A program made the position numbers and the translations under genes. From assembly GCA_964342575.1 (NCBI GenBank), contig CAYFGZ010000033.1, positions 1 through 31,800 of the forward strand: 31,800 bases of DNA. The letters are read 5' to 3'. Numbering within the stretch: position 1 is the stretch's first letter; each line of letters opens with the position of its first letter. Under the pieces are notes generated by a model. That model was given only the letters and a program-made list of their open reading frames with translations, was not told the origin of the DNA and did no database searches. This document shows, in pieces, positions 8,391 to 16,644 of this stretch. The DNA is from GCA-002701455 sp964342575 (GTDB lineage Bacteria; Pseudomonadota; Alphaproteobacteria; Thalassobaculales; Thalassobaculaceae).

Positions 8391-9545
8391 ATGACTATAA
8401 AGAAACCGTACAACGCCAAAGTTTTACCCTCTGGCGTTAGATCAAGGTTTGTAGATAATTCCAACGGTTTAATAATGCATATTCTTGAAGCAGGATTTCA
8501 AGAGCCAGAACGTCCGGCTATATTACTGCTCCACGGTTTCCCTGAGTTAGCCTATAGCTGGCGTAAGATCATACCCACGCTTGCTGCGGCAGGTTATCAT
8601 GTTGTCGCACCGGACTTGAGGGGATACGGTCGCACTTTGGGCTGGGGCCCAATAAAATATGAAGATGACATGAGCTCATTCACACTTCTAAATACTGTTA
8701 GAGATGCAATTGGTCTCATCAGAGCACTCGGGTATTCAACTGTCGAAAGTATTGTTGGGCATGATTACGGGGCGTCAATAGCTGCCTGGAGCAGCCTCGT
8801 GCGACCCGATATTTTCCGACGCTGCGTTTTAATGAGTGCACCTTTCGATGGCCCGCCAAAGACGCCTGTTATCGAGGGACACGATACCCCATTAGCAAAC
8901 GCTGATGCTGATATCCATACGACGATGGCGCAACTTAGCCGGCCACGAAAACACTACCACTGGTATTATTCCACCCCTGAAGCAAATAATGATATGATCA
9001 ACTGCCCTGAAGGTATTCATAATTTTTTGCGGGCCTATTACCACCATAAAAGTGCGGATTGGATGCAGAATAAACCACATAAATTAGAGGCTTGGAGAGC
9101 TGACCAGCTGGAAAAAATGCCCACCTATTATATAATGGACTTGGCAGAGACGATGCCAGAAACTGTGGCGAAGGAAATGCCACACCGGTCCAAGATTGAA
9201 GCTAATTCTTGGTTAACCGAGAAAGAACTTTCTATTTACACGGAAGAATACACCAGAAATGGCTTCCAGGGCGGATTAAACTGGTATCGAAGAGGCACCT
9301 CTAATACAGACATCAAAGAACAAGAGATATTTTCTGGGCGCACCATAGACGTCCCATCTTGCTTTATTTCAGGAGCTAGCGATTGGGGGGTTTACCAACG
9401 TCCCGGAGCAGCCGAACGCATGAACGGACAGGTTTGCACCAACATGCTAGGTTTTCATTTAATTAACGGGGCGGGGCATTGGGTCCAACAAGAACAACCT
9501 GAAGAGACTTGCAGAATTCTCCTCGATTTTTTTGAAAACAGTTAA
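8391..9545 (+). CDS. Alpha/beta-fold hydrolase of the soluble epoxide hydrolase type
   Basis: Predicted to open an epoxide to a diol through a covalent ester intermediate. HGFPE at residues 48-52 is the oxyanion-hole motif of epoxide hydrolases. The nucleophile elbow is GHDYGA with Asp125 rather than Ser, which separates epoxide hydrolases and haloalkane dehalogenases from esterases. The lid contains NWYR, whose Tyr corresponds to an epoxide-activating tyrosine in soluble epoxide hydrolases. Asp331 (GASDWG) and His363 (GAGHWVQQEQPEE) complete the triad. At 384 residues it is somewhat longer than average. GAGG lies six bases before the ATG. No signal peptide is visible, so it is cytoplasmic. 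Haloalkane dehalogenase is a less likely alternative. Confidence 0.78.
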   Translation: MTIKKPYNAKVLPSGVRSRFVDNSNGLIMHILEAGFQEPERPAILLLHGFPELAYSWRKIIPTLAAAGYHVVAPDLRGYGRTLGWGPIKYEDDMSSFTLLNTVRDAIGLIRALGYSTVESIVGHDYGASIAAWSSLVRPDIFRRCVLMSAPFDGPPKTPVIEGHDTPLANADADIHTTMAQLSRPRKHYHWYYSTPEANNDMINCPEGIHNFLRAYYHHKSADWMQNKPHKLEAWRADQLEKMPTYYIMDLAETMPETVAKEMPHRSKIEANSWLTEKELSIYTEEYTRNGFQGGLNWYRRGTSNTDIKEQEIFSGRTIDVPSCFISGASDWGVYQRPGAAERMNGQVCTNMLGFHLINGAGHWVQQEQPEETCRILLDFFENS

Positions 9546-9618
9546 TTGTTATAAAAGGAAACCCCAAGTTTTCGCCTATATTAAAGAGCAACCCAATTTT
9601 TCAACTTGGAGAATTTCT

Positions 9619-10344
9619 ATGATAACCAGTGTAGTGGAGGTGGTGAAACGGGAGACAAAGGTATTAGTTTTTGATCAATATGGCACTGTCGTGGATATGC
9701 AGAAAGGCTTGGTTGATATGGTTACCCCTTTCCTTGAGGAAAAAGAGTGGGAGGGCAACCCAAATCAATTTGTAACCTGGTGGCGGAGAACACACTTTGA
9801 AGACTCAATGATTGATTCGCTTATAGACCGCGGCCACACAACGTACCGACAAATTGGCCATCGGGCCGTCAGTCAAGTCTTATCGCGGGCCAAGATACAA
9901 TATACTCAGGATGAAGTGGAATGGTTAGTCTCATGCATAGAGCGTTTGAAGCCGTTTCCAGACGCAATATCTAATCTCCATTCCCTGCACGAGCAATACA
10001 ATTTGTGCATTCTATCAAATGGTGACCGCGACATGCTAGACGCTGCAAAAGAGTATATTGGTTTCGACTTCGACATAACAATCTCAGTTCAAGAATCTGG
10101 AGCCTTTAAACCCGACCAAAGAACCTATGCGAAGGCTGAGGAAATTATCAATCAGATATTCAACCATATAGAACGCGGAAATATTCTCTTTGTAGCCAAC
10201 CATGCGTTTGACTGTATCGGTGCTAAAGCCTGGGGTTTTAAAACCGTTTTTATTGATAGGCGGGGAAGACCATTTGGAGAGAGCCCCCATCAGCCCGATC
10301 TAATCGTAAAAAGTTTTGATGAATTAACAAATTTGTTAACCTAA
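9619..10344 (+). CDS. HAD-superfamily hydrolase, haloacid dehalogenase type II-like
   Basis: Related to L-2-haloacid dehalogenases, which replace a halogen on a 2-haloacid with hydroxyl. Motif I is VFDQYGT with Asp19 as nucleophile; motif II is ILSNGD; KPDQRTYA carries the motif III lysine and the family tyrosine. The last motif reads FVANHAFDCIGAKAWGF, where the Ser and Asn usual in characterised dehalogenases are Ala and His, so the specificity may differ. I place the start at ATG 9619 (241 residues) because GGAG lies seven bases upstream and the nucleophile then sits at residue 19. Reading could extend to ATG 9532, overlapping the previous gene, but that leader is not family-like. It follows the epoxide hydrolase in the same direction. 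Confidence 0.7.
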   Translation: MITSVVEVVKRETKVLVFDQYGTVVDMQKGLVDMVTPFLEEKEWEGNPNQFVTWWRRTHFEDSMIDSLIDRGHTTYRQIGHRAVSQVLSRAKIQYTQDEVEWLVSCIERLKPFPDAISNLHSLHEQYNLCILSNGDRDMLDAAKEYIGFDFDITISVQESGAFKPDQRTYAKAEEIINQIFNHIERGNILFVANHAFDCIGAKAWGFKTVFIDRRGRPFGESPHQPDLIVKSFDELTNLLT

Positions 10345-10395
10345 CTCCCAACAATTTAAGTTGAATAGGATATTGTCGCAGGGGAAAAGTTAGAC

Positions 10396-11874
10396 ATGCG
10401 TATATTAATCGCAATGATGAAGCATGAGACAAATACTTTCTCGCCAGTGCCCACAAATTTGGATAGATTTCTTTCGTGGAGTGGACATCTCGGGAAGCAG
10501 GCTTACAAAGAATACAAAGGGACAGGCATGCCCTTTTCGGCATATATCGAGCTTGCGGAGGCTGCGAATCATGAAATTGTCACGCCCATAGCCGCAGAAG
10601 CCATGCCGTCAGGCAAGGTCGGGGCATCAGCATATGAATTTATGGTTGAGAAGATTCTTAGTGTCGTCAGACAGGGCGTGGATGCCGCCCTGCTCGATCT
10701 GCACGGAGCAATGGTTTCTGATACCACAGACGACGGAGAGGGAACTCTTCTTAGAAAAATTCGCGATATTAGTCCCAACTTACCCATCGGAGTGACATAT
10801 GATTTGCATGCAAATCTAACCAAAGAAATGGTAGACAACTGTACTTGCCTAATCGGCTACAAAACCTACCCCCATGTCGACATGTACGAAGTTGGCGCGC
10901 AGATAGGCCGAATCCTACTTGAACATACAGCAGGTACTGTTCAGCCCGTTATAGCTTGGGGTCGCCCCCCTCTCCTCGCCCAAACACTAAGAATGGGACA
11001 TACCGACGAGCCCATGAAAAGCCTTTTGCAGATGGCAAGAGAAGCCGAGGAGGATCCGGAAATCCTAGCAGCCAGTGTCTTTGGCGGTTTTCCATTAGCT
11101 GATTTTAAGGATGCTGGAAGTTCCATATGTATTGTTGCAAACGGGAACCAGGCACTCGCCGAAGAGTGGCGCGATCGTTTATTGAGTATGATGTGGAACA
11201 AAAGAAGTGAATTTGTTTACCACGGCCAAGACCTTCAAGAGGCTTTGACATACGCCAAAAGCCTAGATAGCGGTCCAACCGTTTTACTTGACCACGCCGA
11301 TAATGTGGGATCCGGGGGAACTCAGGACGTTATGACCGTAATAGAACAAGCTATCAATCTGGGGTTAGAGGATATTGCGGTCGCTGCTGTCTACGATCCC
11401 GGGGCTGTAAGGAAAATGCAAGAATCCGGTGTAGGAACCCACATTACCTTGGATTTAGGTGGTAAGACCGATATGCCATCCATAAACAAAAAAGGCCAAC
11501 CTCTTAAATTAACTGGGTTTATCAAAACGCTTACAGATGGAGAATGGATTGTGCAGGGCCCCATGTATACAGGCGTCAACGTCTCTATGGGTCACACAGC
11601 TGTTCTAAAAGTTGGGAAGATGGAAATAGTCGTAACTTCTAAGCACCATGAACCTTGGGATGTTGGAGTATTTACCTCCGTTGGCATCCTACCAGAAAAA
11701 AAGCGATATTTGCTCTTAAAGTCAAGAATTCACTATAGAGCCGGCTTCGAAAAACTTGCTAAAAATACGATCACCTGCGACGGTGATGGTGTTACAACCT
11801 CAGATAATAGTATACTCAACTTTACAAAAATCCGAAGGCCAATTTATCCCCTGGATAATATCAACGAACCTTGA
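10396..11874 (+). CDS. M81-family metallopeptidase (MlrC / microcystinase C type)
   Basis: M81 enzymes are zinc hydrolases; the named member MlrC cleaves linearised microcystin and its tetrapeptide. The 492-residue length and the N-terminal ILIAMMKHETNTFSP are typical. Likely metal-binding segments are LLDLHGAM, the YDLHAN motif about 35 residues later, and YKTYPHVDM. The C-terminal half has LLDHADNVGSGGTQDV and MGHTAVLK, both characteristic. AGGGGA precedes the ATG by about ten bases. No signal peptide is seen, so the substrate is probably imported first. Homologues are common in bacteria with no link to cyanotoxins, so microcystin should not be assumed; hydrolysis of an amide or peptide-like compound is the safe reading. 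It sits between the HAD enzyme and a flavin oxidoreductase gene. Confidence 0.83.
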   Translation: MRILIAMMKHETNTFSPVPTNLDRFLSWSGHLGKQAYKEYKGTGMPFSAYIELAEAANHEIVTPIAAEAMPSGKVGASAYEFMVEKILSVVRQGVDAALLDLHGAMVSDTTDDGEGTLLRKIRDISPNLPIGVTYDLHANLTKEMVDNCTCLIGYKTYPHVDMYEVGAQIGRILLEHTAGTVQPVIAWGRPPLLAQTLRMGHTDEPMKSLLQMAREAEEDPEILAASVFGGFPLADFKDAGSSICIVANGNQALAEEWRDRLLSMMWNKRSEFVYHGQDLQEALTYAKSLDSGPTVLLDHADNVGSGGTQDVMTVIEQAINLGLEDIAVAAVYDPGAVRKMQESGVGTHITLDLGGKTDMPSINKKGQPLKLTGFIKTLTDGEWIVQGPMYTGVNVSMGHTAVLKVGKMEIVVTSKHHEPWDVGVFTSVGILPEKKRYLLLKSRIHYRAGFEKLAKNTITCDGDGVTTSDNSILNFTKIRRPIYPLDNINEP

Positions 11875-11902
11875 ATACATAATTAAAAGTAGAGATAAAG
11901 TA

Positions 11903-12898
11903 ATGAAGCGACTAGGTATAGCTTTCTCGGGCGGGCCCAACGCAACAGAGATCGTAGAGTGTGTCGGCTTGGCTGAAGGTCTAGGCTATGAATCGGCTTG
12001 GGTTGCCGAAGGCCATGGTGGCGATCAATTTTCAGTACTTTCAGGGTGCGCAGCCGTGACTTCTAGGATAAAGCTCGGCACGGCAATTAGTAGTGTTTTT
12101 GTTCGTTCTGCACCTACGTTGGCGATGGCCGCCGCAACTGTTGACGAATTATCAGGAGGCAGACTAATACTAGGTCTTGGCTCCAGCCACAAAGTTCAAG
12201 TGGAGCCGGAGCACGGCATCGAATATAACAATCCAATTCTAAGACTAAGAGAAACCCTCCACATTATTAGAACGTTAATAGAAACGGGTTCGGTACAATA
12301 CTCGGGAAAAACCGTGAGCATTGAAAAGTTCGATTTGTGGTTTAAACCAAAACGAAAAAACATACCAATTTATCTAGCGGGATTATTTCCAAAAATGGTC
12401 GCCGTTTGCGGCGAATTGGCCGACGGTATTATATTAACGCGCAGCACCCTAGAAACAGCCCGCAAAATTCGAGAACATCTAGAATTAGGAAGCTGCATTA
12501 CGGGACGAAACGCGGACAAAATAGATGTCACATCATTAATGCCAACAGCCGTTTGTGATACAAAGAAAGAAGCTTTGGACATGATGCGGCCTGGTTTGGC
12601 TTTTTACGTGGGCTTTTTCCCGCGTTACAATAAATTAGTAGCCTCGTATGGTTTTGAACAAGAAACAGCCGACGCAGCTGCAGCTTTCAAACGCGGAGAT
12701 ATGGAAGCAACCAAACGGTGCATAACCGATTCAATGGTAGATGCCACCAGTATCGCTGGAACGCCTAATGAGTGTCTAGACAAGTTGGAACAATATAGAG
12801 AATCCGGAATAGACCTTCCTATTCTAAGCCCATTTGTTCGGGGTCAAAATGCCAAGAGGGTCTTTGAAACTACCATCAGAGCTTGTTCCGGAAAGTAG
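11903..12898 (+). CDS. LLM-class (luciferase-like) flavin-dependent oxidoreductase
   Basis: A TIM-barrel oxidoreductase of the bacterial luciferase-like group, using FMN or F420. The start MKRLGIAF, AEGLGYESAWVAEGHG and the block TVDELSGGRLILGLGSS (about residues 82-98) are family marks. The predicted protein has 331 residues from ATG 11903. The frame is open upstream into the M81 gene, but that extension does not look like the family, and AGAGA lies about ten bases before the chosen ATG. Seven bases separate it from the CoA-transferase genes, so oxidation of an intermediate before CoA activation is a reasonable inference. Substrate is unknown, and monooxygenase versus dehydrogenase activity cannot be told from motifs. 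Confidence 0.8.
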   Translation: MKRLGIAFSGGPNATEIVECVGLAEGLGYESAWVAEGHGGDQFSVLSGCAAVTSRIKLGTAISSVFVRSAPTLAMAAATVDELSGGRLILGLGSSHKVQVEPEHGIEYNNPILRLRETLHIIRTLIETGSVQYSGKTVSIEKFDLWFKPKRKNIPIYLAGLFPKMVAVCGELADGIILTRSTLETARKIREHLELGSCITGRNADKIDVTSLMPTAVCDTKKEALDMMRPGLAFYVGFFPRYNKLVASYGFEQETADAAAAFKRGDMEATKRCITDSMVDATSIAGTPNECLDKLEQYRESGIDLPILSPFVRGQNAKRVFETTIRACSGK

Positions 12899-12905
12899 TA
12901 TAATC

Positions 12906-13583
12906 ATGGATTTAAATAAACGGATTAATTCGGTTGAAAACATCGTGGGCAAAATAAAAAACGGTTCGACCATTATGATATCTGGGTTTGGAGAAGCAGG
13001 GGTACCTAATAGACTTCTAGGATCCTTAAAAAAGCTAGGCCCTACTGACCTAACTATAATAGTGAACTCTGTTACCCGATCTCATTCCCTACCCCATGCA
13101 CTCATAGAAGCTAATATGGTTAGCAAAGTAATTACTACTTCGGCTCGGGGGAGGGGTTTTGGTCTATCTACATTTGAAAAAAAATTAAGAGACGGTGAAA
13201 TTGAGCTTGAATGCATCCCCCAAGGGAATTTCGCAGAACGGATCAGAGCTGGAGGTGCGGGAATACCGGCGTTTTATACACCTGTGGGTTTTGGTACCGT
13301 CTTAGCTGAGGGCAAAGAAACTCGGAGATTGAATGGAAAAGAATGCATTCTCGAAAAGTCTATTGTAAGCGACTTTGCGCTTATTCGAGGGGACCAAGCC
13401 GACAAGTACGGCAACATAAACTTTAGTTATACGCAAATGAACTTTGCTCCCATCATGGCCGCCGCGTCTAAAACAACAATAGCTGAAGTCCGGGAAATAT
13501 TGGTCACTCCGATGGAGCATATGCAAATTCAACTTCCCAGCGTGTACGTTGATCATGTTTTTGCTACTGGAGAATCGGCTTGA
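12906..13583 (+). CDS. Family I CoA-transferase, subunit A
   Basis: With the next gene it moves CoA from a donor such as succinyl-CoA or acetyl-CoA to a carboxylic acid. Residues 21-37 contain the GSTIMISGFGEAGVPNRLL element of the alpha subunit, close to the usual GGFG-x-x-G-x-P motif, and GAGIPAFYTPVGFGT lies near residue 120, another strong family mark. The 225 residues match alpha subunits of 3-oxoacid or acetate CoA-transferases. ATG 12906 was chosen because GGAAAG lies about ten bases upstream and the family N-terminus starts there; longer in-frame readings run into the oxidoreductase gene. The stop overlaps the subunit B start as TTGA, giving one-to-one coupling. The acyl substrate is not known. 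Confidence 0.85.
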   Translation: MDLNKRINSVENIVGKIKNGSTIMISGFGEAGVPNRLLGSLKKLGPTDLTIIVNSVTRSHSLPHALIEANMVSKVITTSARGRGFGLSTFEKKLRDGEIELECIPQGNFAERIRAGGAGIPAFYTPVGFGTVLAEGKETRRLNGKECILEKSIVSDFALIRGDQADKYGNINFSYTQMNFAPIMAAASKTTIAEVREILVTPMEHMQIQLPSVYVDHVFATGESA

Positions 13584-14257
13584 ACCAATTAACAAAAACG
13601 CAAATCGCGTGGCGCGCAGCCCAGGACTTAATAAATGGAAGCATCGTCAACCTCGGGATCGGTATCCCCGTTTTGGTTTCAAACTACATAGAGGATGAAC
13701 AAGATATTTTTTTTCAATCTGAAAATGGCATTCTGGGAGTTGGGCGCGAAGCGGATCAATCTCGGCAAAATACAAACCTCGTCGACGCTGGCAGCCGCAA
13801 GGTCACTCTTAGACCGGGAGCAAGTATATTTGATTCTGCCTCCTCATTCGCGATGATTAGAGGCGGACATATAGATGTTACTATACTTGGTTCTTTTGAA
13901 GTTAGCGTAAATGGTGACCTCGCTAATTGGGACTCGGGAATTCCACATAAAGCACCGCTTGTCGGAGGAGCGATGGATCTCGCTACTGCTGCTCAATCCA
14001 CATGGGTAATAATGCGCCACAACACCAAAAATGGGAGCCCACGTCTTGTGGAAAGCTGCTCTCTGCCTCTAACCGCACCTAATTGTGTTAATCGAGTATT
14101 CACTGATATCGCCGTTATTGACATAACCACTCAGGGTTTTTTAGTTCAGGAACTTATTCCTAAAGTTTCCGAAGAAGAATTAAAAGCCCGGACCGACGGT
14201 AAAATCTCTATTGCCCCTGACTGTCAGGAGTTAAGGATACCCAATGGGATCGTTTAG
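13580..14257 (+). CDS. Family I CoA-transferase, subunit B
   Basis: Carries the catalytic glutamate that forms the acyl-enzyme anhydride and then the CoA thioester. The motif is SENGILGVG with Glu48. NLGIGIP near residues 24-30 and the later GGHIDVTILGSFEVS, GDLANWDSG and GGAMDL blocks are standard for the beta subunit (AtoA, PcaJ and SCOT C-terminal half). The start is TTG 13580, overlapping the subunit A stop by four bases; the length of 225 residues is right. The end is unusual: its TAG stop overlaps by four bases the TAA stop of the convergent aminotransferase gene, so there is no room for a terminator between them. Confidence 0.86.
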   Translation: MNQLTKTQIAWRAAQDLINGSIVNLGIGIPVLVSNYIEDEQDIFFQSENGILGVGREADQSRQNTNLVDAGSRKVTLRPGASIFDSASSFAMIRGGHIDVTILGSFEVSVNGDLANWDSGIPHKAPLVGGAMDLATAAQSTWVIMRHNTKNGSPRLVESCSLPLTAPNCVNRVFTDIAVIDITTQGFLVQELIPKVSEEELKARTDGKISIAPDCQELRIPNGIV

Positions 14258-15378
14258 TCCAATATATCCGCTACAACTTCATTCATTCGCCCCAGCCCCT
14301 CCCGAAGATATGTTTCTGGTAACGCAGAACTTATGCGCAAATGCTTGTCGAAATCGAAGCAGTCTCCAGGCACCATCAAGATACTTTTCTCTTTTCTAAG
14401 TTTGTGAACAAATTCTGTAGAGTTAATTGGAAGGTTATATCGAATGAATGAAAGGGCAGAAGCCATCGGAGGCACCACAGAAAAAACGTTTGGATATTCA
14501 TTCAAATGCGACTGCAAAGTAGCGAAACCCTCACCAACAAATTTTCTTGTTCTTTCAAGCAATTGCTGCCGAACTTCGGGCCTTAGTGCTATTTCTGCCA
14601 AGCGATTACCAAGCATCGAGGTGCTGATAGTTGTAAATTCGTGTCGTTTCCAAAGTTCTTTAGTAATAGAGGGCGAGGCAACAACCCACCCTATCCTTAG
14701 CCCCGGCAATCCATAGGCCTTACTGAGGCCATTTACAATGATCACTCTTTCGTACCTCCCATAAAAAGAAGGTGTTTCTTGTTTAGATTCTCTTTCGGCA
14801 CCCGCGTATACCTCGTCTGCGATTAACCAAGCGCCGCACTGATCGGCTGCCTCAATAATAGCTTCCATTTCCTCGGAGGATAATATCTTTCCAGTTGGAT
14901 TATTGGGATTTACGACGCTAATCACTTTAGTTTTAGGAGTTATAGCTTTATCTAGTTCTTGACGATCCAAGGCCCATCTGTTGTTTTCATTTAGTGAAAA
15001 TGGACGAACATTAACCCCTAAATTGTGTGCTGTGCCACTCAGCTGCATATAGGTAGGCCGCATCACTGCAATTTCGTCACCTCGCTCTAGAAGCGTGTTC
15101 GCTAATATGTAATTAGCCTCAGATGCTCCAACAGTGACCAATATATTATCAAAATGGGCCTCTTTATAAAGAGTTGCTATCCTCGTTCGTAGTGTAAAAT
15201 CGCCATTAACTTCAGGATAGTTTAGCGGGGTTTCTAAGAATGGCTTCAATTCCGAACCAGCCATCTCTAGTAGTTCTCCTAAACGGACTGGATATACCCC
15301 ACTTTCAGCAAAATTAAAATCTACCGTCTGCTCCCAATCCGAAAGCAGCCGTTCCAGCTCAAAGGGTTTAAATCTCAT
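14254..15378 (-). CDS. Class I/II PLP-dependent aminotransferase
   Basis: Transfers an amino group between an amino acid and a 2-oxo acid. The PLP lysine is Lys220 in NGLSKAYGLPGLRIGW; NPNNPTG at 157-163 and ADEVYAG near 188 are further fold I marks, and GASEANYIL near 84 sits in the phosphate-binding region. The start is ATG 15378 (374 residues), with GGAA about eight bases upstream on this strand. A TTG at 15432 would add 18 residues that are not family-like. It diverges from the amidohydrolase gene across a 120-bp gap and converges on the CoA-transferase. The subgroup (aspartate, alanine or decarboxylating type) could not be assigned; an intermediate of the neighbouring catabolic genes is a plausible substrate. 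Confidence 0.82.
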   Translation of the reverse strand: MRFKPFELERLLSDWEQTVDFNFAESGVYPVRLGELLEMAGSELKPFLETPLNYPEVNGDFTLRTRIATLYKEAHFDNILVTVGASEANYILANTLLERGDEIAVMRPTYMQLSGTAHNLGVNVRPFSLNENNRWALDRQELDKAITPKTKVISVVNPNNPTGKILSSEEMEAIIEAADQCGAWLIADEVYAGAERESKQETPSFYGRYERVIIVNGLSKAYGLPGLRIGWVVASPSITKELWKRHEFTTISTSMLGNRLAEIALRPEVRQQLLERTRKFVGEGFATLQSHLNEYPNVFSVVPPMASALSFIRYNLPINSTEFVHKLRKEKSILMVPGDCFDFDKHLRISSALPETYLREGLGRMNEVVADILD

Positions 15379-15498
15379 CGTCTTATTTCCAAGTTCGTGA
15401 AAGCATTTGTATAATTGACCTATCACCACCAATATCCCAGAATTATTAAAAAAAGCAAAAGTCGAATACGCATTTAACTGTTTTATTGGGGACTAATC

Positions 15499-16644
15499 AT
15501 GGCTAACTACGATCTTTTACTGACTGGAGGCAGATTAATCGACCCCTCCCAGGATATCGACGCTATAAAAGATATTGGCTTTAAGTCGGGTAAAGTAGCC
15601 GCAATCGACGATAAATTAGATGTTGCTCTTTCTAAAGAAGTAAAAGACGTTTCAGGCAGTTTAGTCACACCGGGCCTCATCGATCTGCATACGCACGTCT
15701 ATTGGGGAGGCACATCAATAGGAATCGACCCCACGGATTATGCGCGTCGATGCGGAACCACCACTATGGTTGATGCAGGGACTGCCGGGGCTGGAAACTT
15801 CGCTGGTTTTCGAGCACATATAATTGAACAAAGTGAACCTCGTATTTTAGCTTATCTGAACATCTCTTTTGCGGGAATTTTTGCTTTTAGCGACACCGTT
15901 ATGGTCGGGGAATCAGAAGACCTGCGACTATTACATCCGAGAGCCTGCCTTAACGTTGCGAAGTTAAATAAAGATTTTTTAGTGGGCATAAAGGTCAGAG
16001 TTGGTGCACGTGCCAGCGGTTCAATGGGCCATGCCCCCCTTGATATAGCCCTGGAGGTCGCGGAGGAAGCAGGCCTACCCGTAATGTGTCACCTTGACTG
16101 GCCTCCACCAAGTCCCCGAGACGTTGTCACCCGCCTGCGCCCAGGTGATGTACTCACACATTGTTTTAGACCTTTTCCTGCTGCACCAGCCCGATCCAAT
16201 GGAGAAATTCGAGAGGAGATTAAAGAAGCAAGGAACAGAGGCATAATTTTTGATATTGGACATGGGGTGGGTTCTTTTGGGTTTGAAACGGCTGAAACTA
16301 TGCTCGAGGCGGGTTTTCTGCCCGACGCAATTTCAAGCGACGTGCATTCCCTAAGTATAAAAGGGCCAGCCTACGACCAATTGGTGACGCTATCCAAGTT
16401 TCTCCACCTCGGTATGGATTTGAAGGATATTATCGCTGCCAGCACTAACGGACCAGCACGTGCTATCCGCCGACCCGACCTTGGCACGCTCGCACCCGGT
16501 AGCACCGGCGACGCCACTATTTTAAATGTCGAAGACGCCAATGTTATCTTTACCGATGCTATAGGCAATACGCGGAGTGCCGACAAACAATTTAGCCTCA
16601 ATGGGATTGTCCTGGCGGGCGCATTATGGGGAGAAGAGAATTAA
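15499..16644 (+). CDS. Amidohydrolase/deacetylase-family zinc metallohydrolase
   Basis: A TIM-barrel amidohydrolase related to dihydroorotase-like and N-acyl deacetylase enzymes of the PRK09237/TIGR03583 type, which hydrolyse amide or N-acyl bonds. His64 and His66 in LIDLHTHVYWGG are the first metal ligands. A lysine in LVGIKVRVG (about residue 157) is the probable carboxylated bridging residue. MCHLDWPP and LTHCFRPF supply the next histidines, and SSDVHSL the catalytic aspartate. The 381 residues and the closing GSTGDATIL match the family. GGGGA precedes the ATG by seven bases. Its TAA stop overlaps the stop of the convergent YrdC-like gene. Substrate is unknown; an N-acyl amino acid or cyclic amide would fit the adjacent aminotransferase. 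Confidence 0.82.
   Translation: MANYDLLLTGGRLIDPSQDIDAIKDIGFKSGKVAAIDDKLDVALSKEVKDVSGSLVTPGLIDLHTHVYWGGTSIGIDPTDYARRCGTTTMVDAGTAGAGNFAGFRAHIIEQSEPRILAYLNISFAGIFAFSDTVMVGESEDLRLLHPRACLNVAKLNKDFLVGIKVRVGARASGSMGHAPLDIALEVAEEAGLPVMCHLDWPPPSPRDVVTRLRPGDVLTHCFRPFPAAPARSNGEIREEIKEARNRGIIFDIGHGVGSFGFETAETMLEAGFLPDAISSDVHSLSIKGPAYDQLVTLSKFLHLGMDLKDIIAASTNGPARAIRRPDLGTLAPGSTGDATILNVEDANVIFTDAIGNTRSADKQFSLNGIVLAGALWGEEN

Noticed and set aside
9532..9618. N-terminal extension of the HAD gene to ATG 9532
   Set aside because: The extra 29 residues overlap the previous gene's end and lack family similarity; ATG 9619 has a good ribosome site and puts the nucleophile Asp near the N-terminus.
10396..11874. 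Microcystin degradation as the function of the M81 gene
   Set aside because: No MlrA, MlrB or MlrD neighbours are present, and M81 homologues are common in bacteria without that pathway.
11756..11902. Longer start for the luciferase-like oxidoreductase, inside the M81 gene
   Set aside because: It would overlap the M81 gene by over 100 bases; the family N-terminus begins at ATG 11903.
12834..12905. Longer start for CoA-transferase subunit A
   Set aside because: The extra 24 residues come from the oxidoreductase coding end in another frame; ATG 12906 gives the usual subunit length.
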